Assembly: GCF_016313185.1 (NCBI RefSeq)
Contig: NZ_CP066218.1
Span: forward strand, 5,890,001-5,954,000
Reading direction: 5' to 3'
Source: Mycolicibacterium baixiangningiae
Lineage (GTDB): Bacteria; Actinomycetota; Actinomycetes; Mycobacteriales; Mycobacteriaceae
Length of the DNA stretch: 64,000 nt
The notes below the pieces were generated by a model. That model made no database searches and was not told where the DNA came from. It saw nothing but the letters and a program-made list of their open reading frames with translations. The translations under genes were made by a program, and so were the position numbers. Of this stretch, positions 42,968-52,580 are shown piece by piece (within the stretch, counting starts at the first letter, position 1; the number at the start of each line of letters is the position of its first letter).

Positions 42968-43846
42968 TCACCTGTCGCCAGCGGGTTGCAGCTCCGAGGG
43001 GAAGTCGACGGGATAGTCTTCGGCGAAGTCGGCGGACCTGCCGACGGCAGCCCACTTGCGATCCTCGGCGAGGAGGAATTCGTCCTGACGTATCGAGCCT
43101 TCGACGGCGTTCACGCCAAGGGGCAGGTGGTAGGGCAGGTCAGAGCGCCGTGACAAACGGACCAGAATGTCCGCGGCGCGGGCCGGATCGCCAGCGGTGA
43201 TGGCATCGCTTCTGCGGACGGTTCGCATCGCACCGACGGTGTCCGCATAGCAGTCGGGGATGTCGGCGACGTCCATGGACGACCCGGCCCAGTCGGTGGC
43301 GAATCCGCTCGGTTCGACGACGAGAACTTTGACGCCGAACGGTGCCGTCTCGGTCTGTAGGACGCGGGAGAAACCGTCGATGGCGAACTTCGCGGCCTGA
43401 TAGGAGGCGATGCCCGCCGAACCACCAACCCGCCCGCCCATGGACGAGAACTGGATGATCACGCCGCCGCCCTGTTCTCGCAGCACGGGGATGGCGGCCT
43501 TCGATACGTTGTAGACGCCCCAGAAGTTCGTCTCGAACTGCGCGCGGAAGTCCCCGTCGTCAACGGTCTCGATCGGCGCGACGTTGGCGTACCCGGCGTT
43601 GTTGACCACGACGTCTATCCGGCCGAACCGCTTCCGCGCCGCCGCGATCGCCGCGATCGCCGCATCGGCGTCGGTCACGTCAAGGTTCAGCGGCAGGATG
43701 CGATCCCCGTAGCTGTCGACCAGCGCGGCCAGTTGTTCGGGACGCCGCGCGGTCGCGGCCACCGCGTCACCGGCGTCGAGCGCAGCCTCGACCAGTTCGC
43801 GTCCGAAGCCGCGTGCCGAGCCCGTGACAAACCAAACCTTGCTCAT
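42968..43846 (-). CDS. Short-chain dehydrogenase/reductase
   Basis: 292 residues from the ATG at 43846 with GGAGGAG upstream; a start eight codons earlier is possible. Motifs: VWFVTGSARGFGRELVEAAL, VVNNAGYANVAPIE, Ser in IIQFSSMGGR, YQAAKFAIDGFSRVL. Classical SDR of the oxidoreductase type common next to TetR genes. It diverges from a TetR gene with a palindrome between. Confidence 0.89.
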   Translation of the reverse strand: MSKVWFVTGSARGFGRELVEAALDAGDAVAATARRPEQLAALVDSYGDRILPLNLDVTDADAAIAAIAAARKRFGRIDVVVNNAGYANVAPIETVDDGDFRAQFETNFWGVYNVSKAAIPVLREQGGGVIIQFSSMGGRVGGSAGIASYQAAKFAIDGFSRVLQTETAPFGVKVLVVEPSGFATDWAGSSMDVADIPDCYADTVGAMRTVRRSDAITAGDPARAADILVRLSRRSDLPYHLPLGVNAVEGSIRQDEFLLAEDRKWAAVGRSADFAEDYPVDFPSELQPAGDR

Positions 43847-43879
43847 GTTCTCCTCCGATTCGAGCATGGCGACCCTCGC

Positions 43880-43893
43880 CTATCTGATAGATA
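43880..43893. promoter_or_regulatory. CTATC-T-GATAG inverted repeat between SDR and TetR
   Basis: CTATCTGATAG (43880-43890) overlaps TATCT-GAT-AGATA (43881-43893), and a further AGATA occurs at 43901. It is the only dyad in the divergent region and a likely operator for the TetR at 43971. Confidence 0.5.
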
Positions 43894-43970
43894 CACTCTC
43901 AGATATGGTGAACTCGTCGGTGCAGGAGTTCATTCCCGCGGTGACGTGATCGAAAAGTGTGAGGAGCTAG

Positions 43971-44519
43971 GTGCGTCGTGACGCTACGAACAACCGCGAA
44001 CGGATCGTCGCTGCAGCCGAAGAGGTGTTCGCCGAACGTGGGCCTGCCGGCACGCTCGAAGATGTCGCCAACGCGGCCGGCGTGGGACCCGCGACGCTGT
44101 ACCGCCGTTTCGCCAACAAGGACGCGCTGGTCGAAGAAGTCCTCACCGGATTCTTTCAACGATTGATCGACGCCGCCGAGGCCGCCATGGCGGGGCCCCC
44201 TGACGCTGGCGTCGAGGTTTTCCTGCGGACAGTCGGAGTGGAACTCGCCGAAAAGAGGGGCCTTTCTGCGCCGATCTGGGGAGAACTCGCACCTGGACTG
44301 CTAGTCGAACGGTTGCGTGGGCTGTGCGCCAAGCTGCTCATACGCGCTCAAGGAGCAGGCTCGGTGAGCGAGGATGTCACCCCCGACGACATCGCGGCTG
44401 CCGTCTGGGCACTGCGCGGGGTCATTCATTCCGAGCGGACTGACCCGAGCCGACACGGCCGCGACCTGTGGCAGCGCCATCTGGAGACGATTCTGCGGGG
44501 CTTCCGCAACGCGTCGTGA
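43971..44519 (+). CDS. TetR-family regulator
   Basis: 182 residues from a GTG with GAGGAG upstream. HTH: RERIVAAAEEVFAERGPAGT and ANAAGVGPATLYRRFANKDA. The C-terminal domain is of the common actinobacterial type (TetR_C near VWALRGVIHSERTDP). It diverges from the SDR gene across the CTATCTGATAG dyad. Confidence 0.88.
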   Translation: MRRDATNNRERIVAAAEEVFAERGPAGTLEDVANAAGVGPATLYRRFANKDALVEEVLTGFFQRLIDAAEAAMAGPPDAGVEVFLRTVGVELAEKRGLSAPIWGELAPGLLVERLRGLCAKLLIRAQGAGSVSEDVTPDDIAAAVWALRGVIHSERTDPSRHGRDLWQRHLETILRGFRNAS

Positions 44520-44594
44520 ATCAACGCGATCCGACACGTTGCCGTCGGCCCGCCCAGCCATCAAGCCGAAGTGGGCAGACCGTAGCCTGAGCCG

Positions 44595-45491
44595 GTGCAA
44601 CCCACCGACGTTCCCTGGCGCGAACGCAGCAGCATCGTGCGCGCGGTGCGGCTCTGGCGAACGCGCAATCCCCGCACGTTCCGCGAGAAGGTGCGCTACA
44701 AGATGCTGCACGACCACCGCCCGCTGGTCGTGACGTTCGCCGACAAGGCGGCGGTGCGCGACTACGTGGCGACAGTGGTTGGCGGCCAATACCTTCCGTA
44801 CGAGTACGCAGTGGTCGGCGACCCTCAAGCCCTGTACGACGTGAGCCTGCCGGACGCCTACGTGGTCAAGCCGACCCACGGAAGTGGAGCGGCCATCGTC
44901 GTCTCCGGCCGTGCACCGTCTGAGGCGCGCCTACCGAAGGAGCCGGGCAACTGGAGTTACCAACACGTCCGGCCTGAATTCGCCTCTCGCGAGGACGTCG
45001 TCCGAATCGCCCAGGGATGGGTGGCCCAACTCTACGGCCAGGGACCGAACAGAGAATGGGTGTACGGGCAGATGCCGCGGCAAGTCATCGTCGAGGAACT
45101 GCTCGCCGGCGAAGACGGGGCGATCCCCGACGACTACAAGTTCTTCGTCTTCCATGGCAACTGCGCCTACGTGCAGGTCGACGCCGGACGGTTCGACCGG
45201 AGAACGCAGGACTTCTTCCGACCCGACTGGGAACACGTCCCGCTCAGCGGCGGGCCCCCCTGGGCAGACCCCAGACCGGAGAAGCCCGCTCGACTGAGTG
45301 AGATGATCGAGGTTGCCGAACGGCTCGGCGTCGGCACCGACTTCGTTCGCGTCGACCTGTACAGCATCGACGGACGCATCGTCTTCGGCGAGCTGACCAG
45401 CTTCCCCGCTGGAGGTGACAGCCACTTCGATCCCGAGTACTTCAACGACGAGTTCGGTGCGCATTGGACCGTACCTCGGCGATACCGGTAA
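44595..45491 (+). CDS. TupA-like ATP-grasp protein
   Basis: 298 residues from a GTG. The N-terminal RTFREKVRYKMLHDHRPLVV and LPDAYVVKPTHGSGAAIVV (ATP-binding strand-loop), PDDYKFFVFHGNCAYVQVDA and a late IVFGELTSFPAGG (metal/ATP Glu) are the standard order of the TupA-type ATP-grasp family, named for teichuronopeptide synthesis and common in polysaccharide loci. It would ligate an amino acid or similar group to a carboxylate. No glycan genes are adjacent, so the substrate is open. Confidence 0.82.
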   Translation: MQPTDVPWRERSSIVRAVRLWRTRNPRTFREKVRYKMLHDHRPLVVTFADKAAVRDYVATVVGGQYLPYEYAVVGDPQALYDVSLPDAYVVKPTHGSGAAIVVSGRAPSEARLPKEPGNWSYQHVRPEFASREDVVRIAQGWVAQLYGQGPNREWVYGQMPRQVIVEELLAGEDGAIPDDYKFFVFHGNCAYVQVDAGRFDRRTQDFFRPDWEHVPLSGGPPWADPRPEKPARLSEMIEVAERLGVGTDFVRVDLYSIDGRIVFGELTSFPAGGDSHFDPEYFNDEFGAHWTVPRRYR

Positions 45492-45495
45492 CGGG

Positions 45496-45508
45496 CGGTC
45501 GTCGACCG
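45496..45508. terminator. Perfect dyad CGGTCG-T-CGACCG after ATP-grasp gene
   Basis: CGGTCGTCGACCG lies five bases after the stop, between convergent genes. The loop would be short, so terminator function is tentative. Confidence 0.3.
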
Positions 45509-45588
45509 AATTCCACACGGCGGCCCCGAATTGAGCACGAGCACAACGGTTCCGACTTCGTAAGTGTGGCCCATTCGGGAGCGAGCCG

Positions 45589-47475
45589 TCATGGCTTGAA
45601 GAGAATCCCGTCATCCGACGCCGCCTTCATCAGCTCAGGAATCGTCAAGACCCCGTAGCCGGTGTGGACGGGTCCCCGTGCCGTGCCCAACCAGAGCACC
45701 ACACCGGGATCGGGGGTGACATCCAGGTGGTAGGCCTGCACGCCGGGCAGGTGGTACTGGAAGAAGTTCCCGAGGTAGTCCACCAGGAAGATCATGCTGC
45801 CGATCAGGCTTTCGCCCCATAACGTCGAGGCGTTGTACAACGGCGTCATGGCAGCGGGATCTCCGATCATGACGATCGGACCGTAATGCGGCTTGCTGCC
45901 ACCTCCAGGCACGTACGGCGGCATGAACGGTTGCAGGCCAGGAAGATCGGTGGACATGTACGGCGCGGAACTCCCGTAGGTGCCGATGTTGACGAACATC
46001 GAGTCGGCACCGTTGCCGGGTACGACGGTGTTGATACCGGGGGCCTCGAAGCCGATGCCGGCAAGACCGGTCTGCTGCGCGACGAACTGCGCCTCCCAGC
46101 CGCCGAGCGAGTGACCCGTTACGAAGATGTCATCGGAGGCGTAGCCCTGTACAGCCGCCTCGGCCTGTACCCGCTCGGCGAAATCGAGGGCATCGTAGAA
46201 CGCCAACGGCGTGGTGCCCGTGAACACCACCTGTAGGTCGGCGATGATCTGACTAACCGTGATGAGTGGGTTGAACAGCAGATTCGTCCCGCCGGTCGTG
46301 CCCTGGTAGGCGATGATGACCTGGCCCTCCGGCGTCACCCATGCCCTTCCCACCATGCCCGAGAAGACGTTGGTGGAGGACATCTGGAATCCGTCGACGG
46401 TGAAGGGCATCAATCCGCCGGGCGTTGATCCGAGGACATATCCGGCCGCGGAGGCGTTGAGGAACTGGGCCACAGTCGGAGTCGGTCGAGTCGTAGGGCC
46501 GGTGTAGGTCAAAGTCGGAACCGCTGGTTGCGGCGCCGGCGTTCGATGCAGCCCCAACAGTCGCTCGATTTCTCGGAACGTGGCGAACACCGCGTCGTTG
46601 ATCGGCGCGAAGGTGATCGGGCTTTCAGGGCTGTTCGCCGACGCGGTGAAGCCGAACGCCTGCAACAATGCGTTGACCAAGCGGCCAGGCACTTCGAGCA
46701 GCTCGGCGATCGGCGACAACGGTTGCGGCGGGAGGGGCACCGTCTTCTCGACAGTGGCTGGGCCTATCACGGCGTCGAGCGCCGGTGCGGTGGCGTCGTT
46801 CTGCGCGGCTGACGCGGCGTCGGTCGGATCTGGTTGCGCGCGTGCGACCGTTACGATCATGTGCTCGGCTGGCGGGGTGGGCGTCGCCACCGCCACGCTG
46901 TCCTCTTCGCGCGCCGCGCGACCGAACTTCGTCACCGGCCCGCTGTCCCCGACGGGCTCCGCCTTCGGCGCCGCGTCCTTCCCTGCGGGCGGAGACAGCT
47001 CCGGAACAACAGGTTCCGTAATCACAGGTTCACCGGAGGTGGTATCGGGCGGCTGCACCGGCTCCGGTGATCCCCAGCCTGGTACCTGCTCTGGCGGCTC
47101 CGTGGTGTCCGAGGGCTCGTCGGCTTCGGCTTCGGTGTCGGTGACGTCGGCGTCAGGATCCGGATCGGCCCCGGGGACGCCCGTCTCGTCCTTCGCGACG
47201 GCGGGGGGTTCCGTCGGCTCCGGGTCTTCGTTCGCGGGTTTGTCTGTGGTGATCGCCCTGTCGGAGTAGGCGCTACGGGACGACCCGCTGCCGGCCGGAC
47301 CGGCATGCGAGCTCGCGCCCGGCGTCGAGTCGGAGACGGTGGAGTCGGTGGAGTCGGCCCACGCCACGGCCGGCGCGGGCGCGGCCGCAAACCCCGCGCA
47401 GAGCGCTACCGCCGCGACGCCGTACCGAAACGACCTGTCCTTGCGCGGGCTTTTCGCCCGCTTGACCTGTATCAC
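45589..47475 (-). CDS. Large secreted lipase/esterase with long acidic Pro-rich linker
   Basis: 628 residues from a GTG with GGGGGAG upstream. Residues about 1-41 are a signal peptide with a long basic start. Residues about 42-250 are low complexity, rich in Pro, Glu, Asp, Thr and Ala (DPDPDADVTDTEAEADEPSD), likely disordered and cell-wall spanning. Residues about 255-340 include the helical LLEVPGRLVNALLQAFGFTA. The C-terminal alpha/beta-hydrolase domain has AWVTPEGQVIIAYQGTTGG and the nucleophile elbow VTGHSLGGWEAQF (Ser456), with a C-terminal His. This layout is known from mycobacterial surface lipases. The substrate is unknown. Confidence 0.83.
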   Translation of the reverse strand: MIQVKRAKSPRKDRSFRYGVAAVALCAGFAAAPAPAVAWADSTDSTVSDSTPGASSHAGPAGSGSSRSAYSDRAITTDKPANEDPEPTEPPAVAKDETGVPGADPDPDADVTDTEAEADEPSDTTEPPEQVPGWGSPEPVQPPDTTSGEPVITEPVVPELSPPAGKDAAPKAEPVGDSGPVTKFGRAAREEDSVAVATPTPPAEHMIVTVARAQPDPTDAASAAQNDATAPALDAVIGPATVEKTVPLPPQPLSPIAELLEVPGRLVNALLQAFGFTASANSPESPITFAPINDAVFATFREIERLLGLHRTPAPQPAVPTLTYTGPTTRPTPTVAQFLNASAAGYVLGSTPGGLMPFTVDGFQMSSTNVFSGMVGRAWVTPEGQVIIAYQGTTGGTNLLFNPLITVSQIIADLQVVFTGTTPLAFYDALDFAERVQAEAAVQGYASDDIFVTGHSLGGWEAQFVAQQTGLAGIGFEAPGINTVVPGNGADSMFVNIGTYGSSAPYMSTDLPGLQPFMPPYVPGGGSKPHYGPIVMIGDPAAMTPLYNASTLWGESLIGSMIFLVDYLGNFFQYHLPGVQAYHLDVTPDPGVVLWLGTARGPVHTGYGVLTIPELMKAASDDGILFKP

Positions 47476-47509
47476 CGCGATGACTCCCCCTTAGGCACCG
47501 ACATCAACG

Positions 47510-47529
47510 CTGACAACATACATTGTCAG
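47510..47529. promoter_or_regulatory. Inverted repeat CTGACAA-N6-TTGTCAG upstream of lipase
   Basis: Seven-base arms CTGACAA and TTGTCAG flank CATACA, 35 bases before the lipase GTG. A dyad of this size at a promoter suggests an operator; no candidate regulator is adjacent. Confidence 0.5.
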
Positions 47530-48047
47530 TGATGGCGGTCACAGGAGAACGAGATGTCCGCGTCGCCGACGCACCGTGACTGCGTGTGCTCGCGTCCTTC
47601 TATCCCGCTGATCTCGGCTGTTGATCAACGGCGTGCGCACCGGCACCTAGCCTGACGGGGTGGTCCAGGCGCCTCTCCCTGCGCTGTCGGGCCTGAGCGG
47701 TCTCAATGGAGGAACGGCGACAAACGGAATGGTCAGCCGCCGCGCCGCGGAGGCGACGCCGGGTACCACCGCGCGCGACGCCTCCCTTTCGTAAGGTCGC
47801 GACCTGAATGCTCAAAGCCTTCATCAGCGCTAGGAGATCTGAGCGCGAGTCTGTCGGTCACCAGTAGCGGCGTAGCGCGAAAGCTGTCACCGCTCAAACA
47901 ATTTCGTAGCACGCGACGTTAAAGCTCTCGCTCACATGAGACCGTCTCGCATGAAGCCGGTGGGCGCCCGGGCCTTACCGACGCGCATGGATCAGCGGCG
48001 CGCAGTTATAGGATATCGATTGTGGCACATGGCTATCGGGGACGACC
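47530..48047. other. 518-base divergent intergenic region
   Basis: Between the lipase and PucR starts I see no gene with coding character. A small leftward frame near 47600-47824 has no ribosome site or family resemblance. The region probably carries both promoters; a GGGGACGACC site lies just before the PucR GTG. Confidence 0.5.
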
Positions 48048-49661
48048 GTGACCGACTCTGACTCAGCACTGACGCTCTCCGCGCTCATTTCCGGTGCCGC
48101 CGGCATGCTGGTGCCGTTCGTGGGGGGTACTCAACCGGAAGGTGATCCGGTGGTGCGGGACGTCGCGCTGCACGAGCCAGGCGCGCGGACTGACTACAGC
48201 GGCAACATCGTGCTGGTCAGCGCCCGCATCGAGGATCGGTTCGCCCTCGGCTCACTGCTCGACGAGATCGGAACCGCCGTCGCCGTCGTGCTCCCACCGG
48301 ACGCGACCAAAAACGTATCGCTGCTGGGAGGCAATCCGGCCCACCTGTTTAGCCGGTCCCCGTGGGTGGATTGGACTGAGCTCTTCAAGGTCCTGATCGG
48401 GCTTCTCGGCGCTGGTCGCATCGTCAGCCCGGCCCCTCAGGTGGACAATCTGCACACACTGGCCCGCTGGATCAGCACCAGAAGTGGGGCCGCGGTGACG
48501 ATCGAGGACCTGGATTCGCGGGTCCTGGCGTACGCAGTTGTCGGCCATGACGTCGATCCCATCCGGAACCAGACGATCCTGGGGGGCGCGGTGCCCGCGT
48601 GGCGGGTCGAGCGGCTGATGGCCAATGGCTTTCTGCCCGCGATCTGGCGGTCCGACGATGTGGTGGTGCGCAATTCCGAGGATGAGGACCCGGCGCGCAT
48701 GGTGATCGCGCTGAAGTCCGGGACCGAGACCTTGGGCACGATCTGGGCGGCGTTGGACGATGACACCAACCGTGAGGAGCTGCGACAGATACTCCTGGAG
48801 GTGCGCCAGACGGCCGCCGCCATGATGCTCCGCGAAGTCCACCGCGCCCAGTACGAACGGCGGCTTCAAGAGTCAGCGCTAGCCGACCTGGTCTCGCGTG
48901 GAGTGGATCCCGCAGTTCCCGCGTCCCTGCTCGGGCTGCAACGCGATGCGCGACATACCGTGGCCACCTTGGGAACCGATACTCCGTCTTCCCGCTCCCT
49001 GATGTTCCACGTTCAGGCGTTGCGCGCCGGAGCGAGAACCGCACAGGTAGGAGCCGACCTTCTTGTTGTCCTGCCCCTTCTGGACGGCGAGGTCGAGGAG
49101 ACGGACGTTGCCCACTCGCTGATGGCGCAGCTGGCTCGAGTGTCTCGCGGCCGCGCGGGCCTGGTGTCGGTCGGGCCTGTCGTCCATGACCTATCGGATC
49201 TGCGGCACTCCGCACACGTCGCCCGCCAGGTTCTGGATGCTGCTTCGATGGACGGTGCCGCACTTTCGCAACCGGGGCGCGACGGTCCCACGGTCCTCAC
49301 GGCTGCCGATGTGCCGGACGCGTTGACCCTGATCGAGGTGACCGACCTCCTGGCTCCGATTGCGGCCACCATCACCGAGCCTTTGGAGGCCCTCCGCAGG
49401 CACGACCTCGACCATGGAACCTCGTTCGTCGACACCATCGCGGCGGTTCTCACGCGTCCGGGCAACCTGACCGAAGCGGCGCGCGAGCTGGGTATCCACG
49501 CAAATTCGTTGCGCTACCGCTTGGACCGCATCAACGTGGTCTCCGGCATCAACCTGCAGGCGGCGCCGGCTCGACTCCGGACGGCGCTCGGCCTTCTGCT
49601 GTGGCAACGGGGCCGGGAGCAACATCCCCGCCCCGCCGGAACAGACAAAAACCGAGAATGA
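48048..49661 (+). CDS. PucR-family transcriptional activator
   Basis: 537 residues from a GTG. The N-terminal PucR-type sensor region occupies about residues 1-150 (LTLSALISGAAGMLVPFVGG), a middle GGDEF-like/CdaR region about 260-400, and the C-terminal HTH_30 has LTEAARELGIHANSLRYRLD followed by RINVVSG and LGLLLWQRG. PucR activators usually switch on neighbouring catabolic genes for purines, amino acids or polyamines. The three genes downstream (decarboxylase, permease, hydrolase) are in the same direction and are the likely targets. Confidence 0.9.
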   Translation: MTDSDSALTLSALISGAAGMLVPFVGGTQPEGDPVVRDVALHEPGARTDYSGNIVLVSARIEDRFALGSLLDEIGTAVAVVLPPDATKNVSLLGGNPAHLFSRSPWVDWTELFKVLIGLLGAGRIVSPAPQVDNLHTLARWISTRSGAAVTIEDLDSRVLAYAVVGHDVDPIRNQTILGGAVPAWRVERLMANGFLPAIWRSDDVVVRNSEDEDPARMVIALKSGTETLGTIWAALDDDTNREELRQILLEVRQTAAAMMLREVHRAQYERRLQESALADLVSRGVDPAVPASLLGLQRDARHTVATLGTDTPSSRSLMFHVQALRAGARTAQVGADLLVVLPLLDGEVEETDVAHSLMAQLARVSRGRAGLVSVGPVVHDLSDLRHSAHVARQVLDAASMDGAALSQPGRDGPTVLTAADVPDALTLIEVTDLLAPIAATITEPLEALRRHDLDHGTSFVDTIAAVLTRPGNLTEAARELGIHANSLRYRLDRINVVSGINLQAAPARLRTALGLLLWQRGREQHPRPAGTDKNRE

Positions 49662-49791
49662 TGTTAGTGCCTTTCGGAGAGGCCGGCGGCAGCGTCGCTG
49701 CAGAAATCTCCGAATCCGACGAAGATCCGAGGAGAATTCCTCCGCCCATGCAACTCTCGGTGACACCGATCTCTTGCATAGATTTTCTAAT

Positions 49792-51147
49792 GTGATTGAC
49801 GTACCACTGTGCATCGGACGGACACTGCCCAGTCCGGACACGCTGCTGGGCCGCCGCGCTGAGGTTGTCGCGGATGTGGCTGGCCGAGGATTCATCGACG
49901 ACGCACACCCGTTGTGTGGAGTCATCGACCTGGACACGCTCGACGAACTGATGGCTGCATTGACCGAGGCGTATCCGACGGACATGCCGGCGCTGCACAC
50001 CATTGCGGCCAAAGCGATCACTCTGCGTCCGGTCCTCGCGCGTTTCGCGGACGCCGGATTTGGGTGCGAGGTGGCCAGCCCCGGCGAACTCGAGCTCGCC
50101 CTGGCGGCCGGCTTCCCTGCGGAACGCATCGTGTTCGACTCCCCGGCCAAGACCACGCCGGAGATCGCCCGAGCGCTCGAACTGGGGATGTCGTTCAACA
50201 TCGACAACTTCGAGGAACTCGCGCGAGTCGACGAAGCCATCGCAGAGTTCGGCGAGCACGGGTCGAACGTCGGGATACGACTGAACCCGCAAACCGGTAC
50301 GGGTGCCATCGGCGCCATGAGTACGGCAACCACGACGTCCAAGTTCGGCATCGGGCTGTCCGATGACCGGGAACGCATCCTCGAGGCGGTCGCGTCCCGA
50401 CCGTGGATAACCCAACTGCACGTGCACAGCGGTTCCCAAGGACTCAGCCTCGGCCACGCCGCCGAAGGGGTGCGGTTGATCGCCGATCTGGCGCAGGAGA
50501 TCACCACTCGTGTTGGGCGTCAGCAGATTCGGCGGATCGATATCGGTGGGGGGCTACCGGTCAACTTCAGCTCCGACGACATCACACCGACCTTCGCGGA
50601 TCAGCGGGCCGTGCTGAAGGCTGCAGTTCCGGCGTTGTTCGACGGGACCTACACCCTGGTCACCGAGTTCGGCCGGGCGCTGACGGCCAAGACCGGCACC
50701 ATAGTCGCCCGCGTCGAATACACGAAGCAGACCGGCGGCCGGCCGATCGCCATCACCCATGCCGGGGTCCAAATCGCCACGCGGACAGTCTTCACGCCCG
50801 ATGCGTGGCCACTGCGCATCGAGGTGTACGACCCTCATGGGCGGCGCCGGGAAGAGGAGCCGCAAGTTCAGGACGTGGCCGGTCCGGCGTGCTTCACCGG
50901 AGACATGTTGGCGGTCGGGCGGGACCTGCCGCCGATCCGCCAGGGTGATCTGGTGGCGATTCCGGATACCGGTGGCTACTACTTTTCCACCCACTTCTCG
51001 TACAACGCGTTACCGCGGCCTGCCATCTACACAATCGGATCCGACCCTCACGGCCGCCGGCGCTGGTCTCTGGCCCGGCGCGCCCAATCCATCGAACAAA
51101 TCCTCGCCGAGTCCGGCGAGCCGTCCCTGGTGCCATTGCCCGCCTGA
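49792..51147 (+). CDS. Fold-III PLP-dependent decarboxylase (diaminopimelate/ornithine decarboxylase family)
   Basis: 451 residues from a GTG at 49792 with no ribosome site; TAGATT and TTCTAAT just upstream suggest a leaderless start. The PLP Lys is Lys74 in HTIAAKAITLRPVLA. GFGCEVASPGELELALAAGF, HVHSGSQG, RIDIGGGLPVNF and TEFGRAL are the barrel motifs. In the C-terminal domain the catalytic Cys367 is present (GPACFTGDMLA), but the substrate-reading residue of the DapDC CES-D or ODC CDG-D motif is Phe. YYFSTHFSYNALPRPA closes the site. It is therefore a decarboxylase of this fold with a non-standard substrate. It sits in a PucR-headed operon with a permease and serine hydrolase. Confidence 0.83.
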   Translation: MIDVPLCIGRTLPSPDTLLGRRAEVVADVAGRGFIDDAHPLCGVIDLDTLDELMAALTEAYPTDMPALHTIAAKAITLRPVLARFADAGFGCEVASPGELELALAAGFPAERIVFDSPAKTTPEIARALELGMSFNIDNFEELARVDEAIAEFGEHGSNVGIRLNPQTGTGAIGAMSTATTTSKFGIGLSDDRERILEAVASRPWITQLHVHSGSQGLSLGHAAEGVRLIADLAQEITTRVGRQQIRRIDIGGGLPVNFSSDDITPTFADQRAVLKAAVPALFDGTYTLVTEFGRALTAKTGTIVARVEYTKQTGGRPIAITHAGVQIATRTVFTPDAWPLRIEVYDPHGRRREEEPQVQDVAGPACFTGDMLAVGRDLPPIRQGDLVAIPDTGGYYFSTHFSYNALPRPAIYTIGSDPHGRRRWSLARRAQSIEQILAESGEPSLVPLPA

Positions 51148-51188
51148 ATCCCTTCCACACCAACCCATCCCGAAACGAGAACCGATCT

Positions 51189-52580
51189 ATGTCTTCATCC
51201 ACAGAGCCCCGGTTTGACTTAGCCAGGTCGTTGAAAACCCGGCACATGACCATGATCGCCATCGGAGGCGCCATCGGTGCCGGCCTCTTCGTCGGCAGCG
51301 GCGCAGTCATCCAGACCGCCGGCCCCGCAGCGATCATCTCGTACTGCATTGCCGGGGCACTAGTCTTGTGCTCGCTGCGCATGCTGGGTGAGATGGTGGT
51401 AGCCAAGCCCACGGCCGGATCGTTCGCCGACTACGCCCGCATGGGGATTGGGCCGTGGGCGGGGTTCACCATCGGCTGGCTGTACTGGTACTACTACGTG
51501 ATCATCATCGCGGTGGAAGCGGTGGCCGGCGCCCAGATCCTGCATGTGTGGGTCGGGCTACCGCTCTGGGTGATGGCCATGCTGTTGATGGTCGTGATGA
51601 CCGTCGTCAACCTGATCTCGGTGAAATGGTTCGGCGAATTCGAGTTCTGGTTCGCCGGCATCAAGGTGGCAGCCATCGTGGCCTTCATCATCTTGGGCCT
51701 GCTGTGGGTGGTCGGGGTATGGCCCGGGGACACCGGCGGCCTGGGTAACCTCGTTGACCACGGCGGGTTCGTCCCGAACGGATTGGGTTCGGTGTTGAGC
51801 GCCGTCGTGGTGGTGATCTTCGCATTCGGTGGAGCCGAGATCGTCACAATCGCTGCCGCCGAGAGCGTCGAGCCGGCGAAGTCGGTGGCCAAAGCCACCA
51901 CCGGCGTCATCTGGCGAATCATCATCTTCTACGTCGGCTCGATATTCCTGGTCGTGTGCATCCTGCCCTGGGGTGACGGATCCGTGCTGTCGAGTCCGTA
52001 CGTCGCCGCCCTGGAGAAGCTGGAGATTCCCGGGGCCGCCATGATCATGAACTTCGTCATCCTCACCGCGGTGCTCTCAGTGCTGAACTCGTCCATCTAC
52101 ACGTCGTCGCGCATCCTGCGGGTCCTGGCATCACACGGTGACGCGCCTGACTGGCTCGTGAAAACAGATTCCCGAAGTGTTCCGGCGCGTGCCGTCCTCG
52201 CCAGCACGGCGATCGGATGGATTTCCGTGGGCCTCGCCTACATCGCACCTGACTCGCTGTTCCTGTTCCTGGTGAATTCCTGCGGCGTCGTCGCCATCTT
52301 CATGTATGTCATGATCGGCGTCTCGGAGTTGCGGGTGCGCCGTGCGCTGGAACGCGAAGACCCGTCGCAGCTGACGTTGCGGATGTGGTTCTTCCCCTAC
52401 CTGACCATCGCGGTCATCGTGGCTTACGCAATTGTCCTGGTAGCCATGGTGTTTGACGCCGATCAGCGCGTACAACTCGCGGCCAGCGTGGTCAGTCTGA
52501 TCGTCGTCCTCGTCTCGTACACACTGCGCAGGCGGTTCGGGAAAGTGCCGGTTGAGGCGGAACTCGACGAAGTGGCATGA
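51189..52580 (+). CDS. Amino acid permease, APC superfamily (GabP/AnsP-like)
   Basis: 463 residues with 12 hydrophobic segments. The first helix has MTMIAIGGAIGAGLFVGSGA, the signature GGxIGxGLF of amino-acid permeases, and ADYARMGIGPWAGFTIGWLY follows. It should import an amino acid or close analogue with protons. It lies 41 bases after the decarboxylase gene and overlaps the serine hydrolase by four bases. The substrate is presumably that of the pathway. Confidence 0.9.
   Translation: MSSSTEPRFDLARSLKTRHMTMIAIGGAIGAGLFVGSGAVIQTAGPAAIISYCIAGALVLCSLRMLGEMVVAKPTAGSFADYARMGIGPWAGFTIGWLYWYYYVIIIAVEAVAGAQILHVWVGLPLWVMAMLLMVVMTVVNLISVKWFGEFEFWFAGIKVAAIVAFIILGLLWVVGVWPGDTGGLGNLVDHGGFVPNGLGSVLSAVVVVIFAFGGAEIVTIAAAESVEPAKSVAKATTGVIWRIIIFYVGSIFLVVCILPWGDGSVLSSPYVAALEKLEIPGAAMIMNFVILTAVLSVLNSSIYTSSRILRVLASHGDAPDWLVKTDSRSVPARAVLASTAIGWISVGLAYIAPDSLFLFLVNSCGVVAIFMYVMIGVSELRVRRALEREDPSQLTLRMWFFPYLTIAVIVAYAIVLVAMVFDADQRVQLAASVVSLIVVLVSYTLRRRFGKVPVEAELDEVA

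Noticed and set aside
47600..47824. Small leftward frame of 74 codons in the lipase-PucR gap
   Set aside because: No ribosome site, Arg/Ala-rich composition and no resemblance to a known protein.
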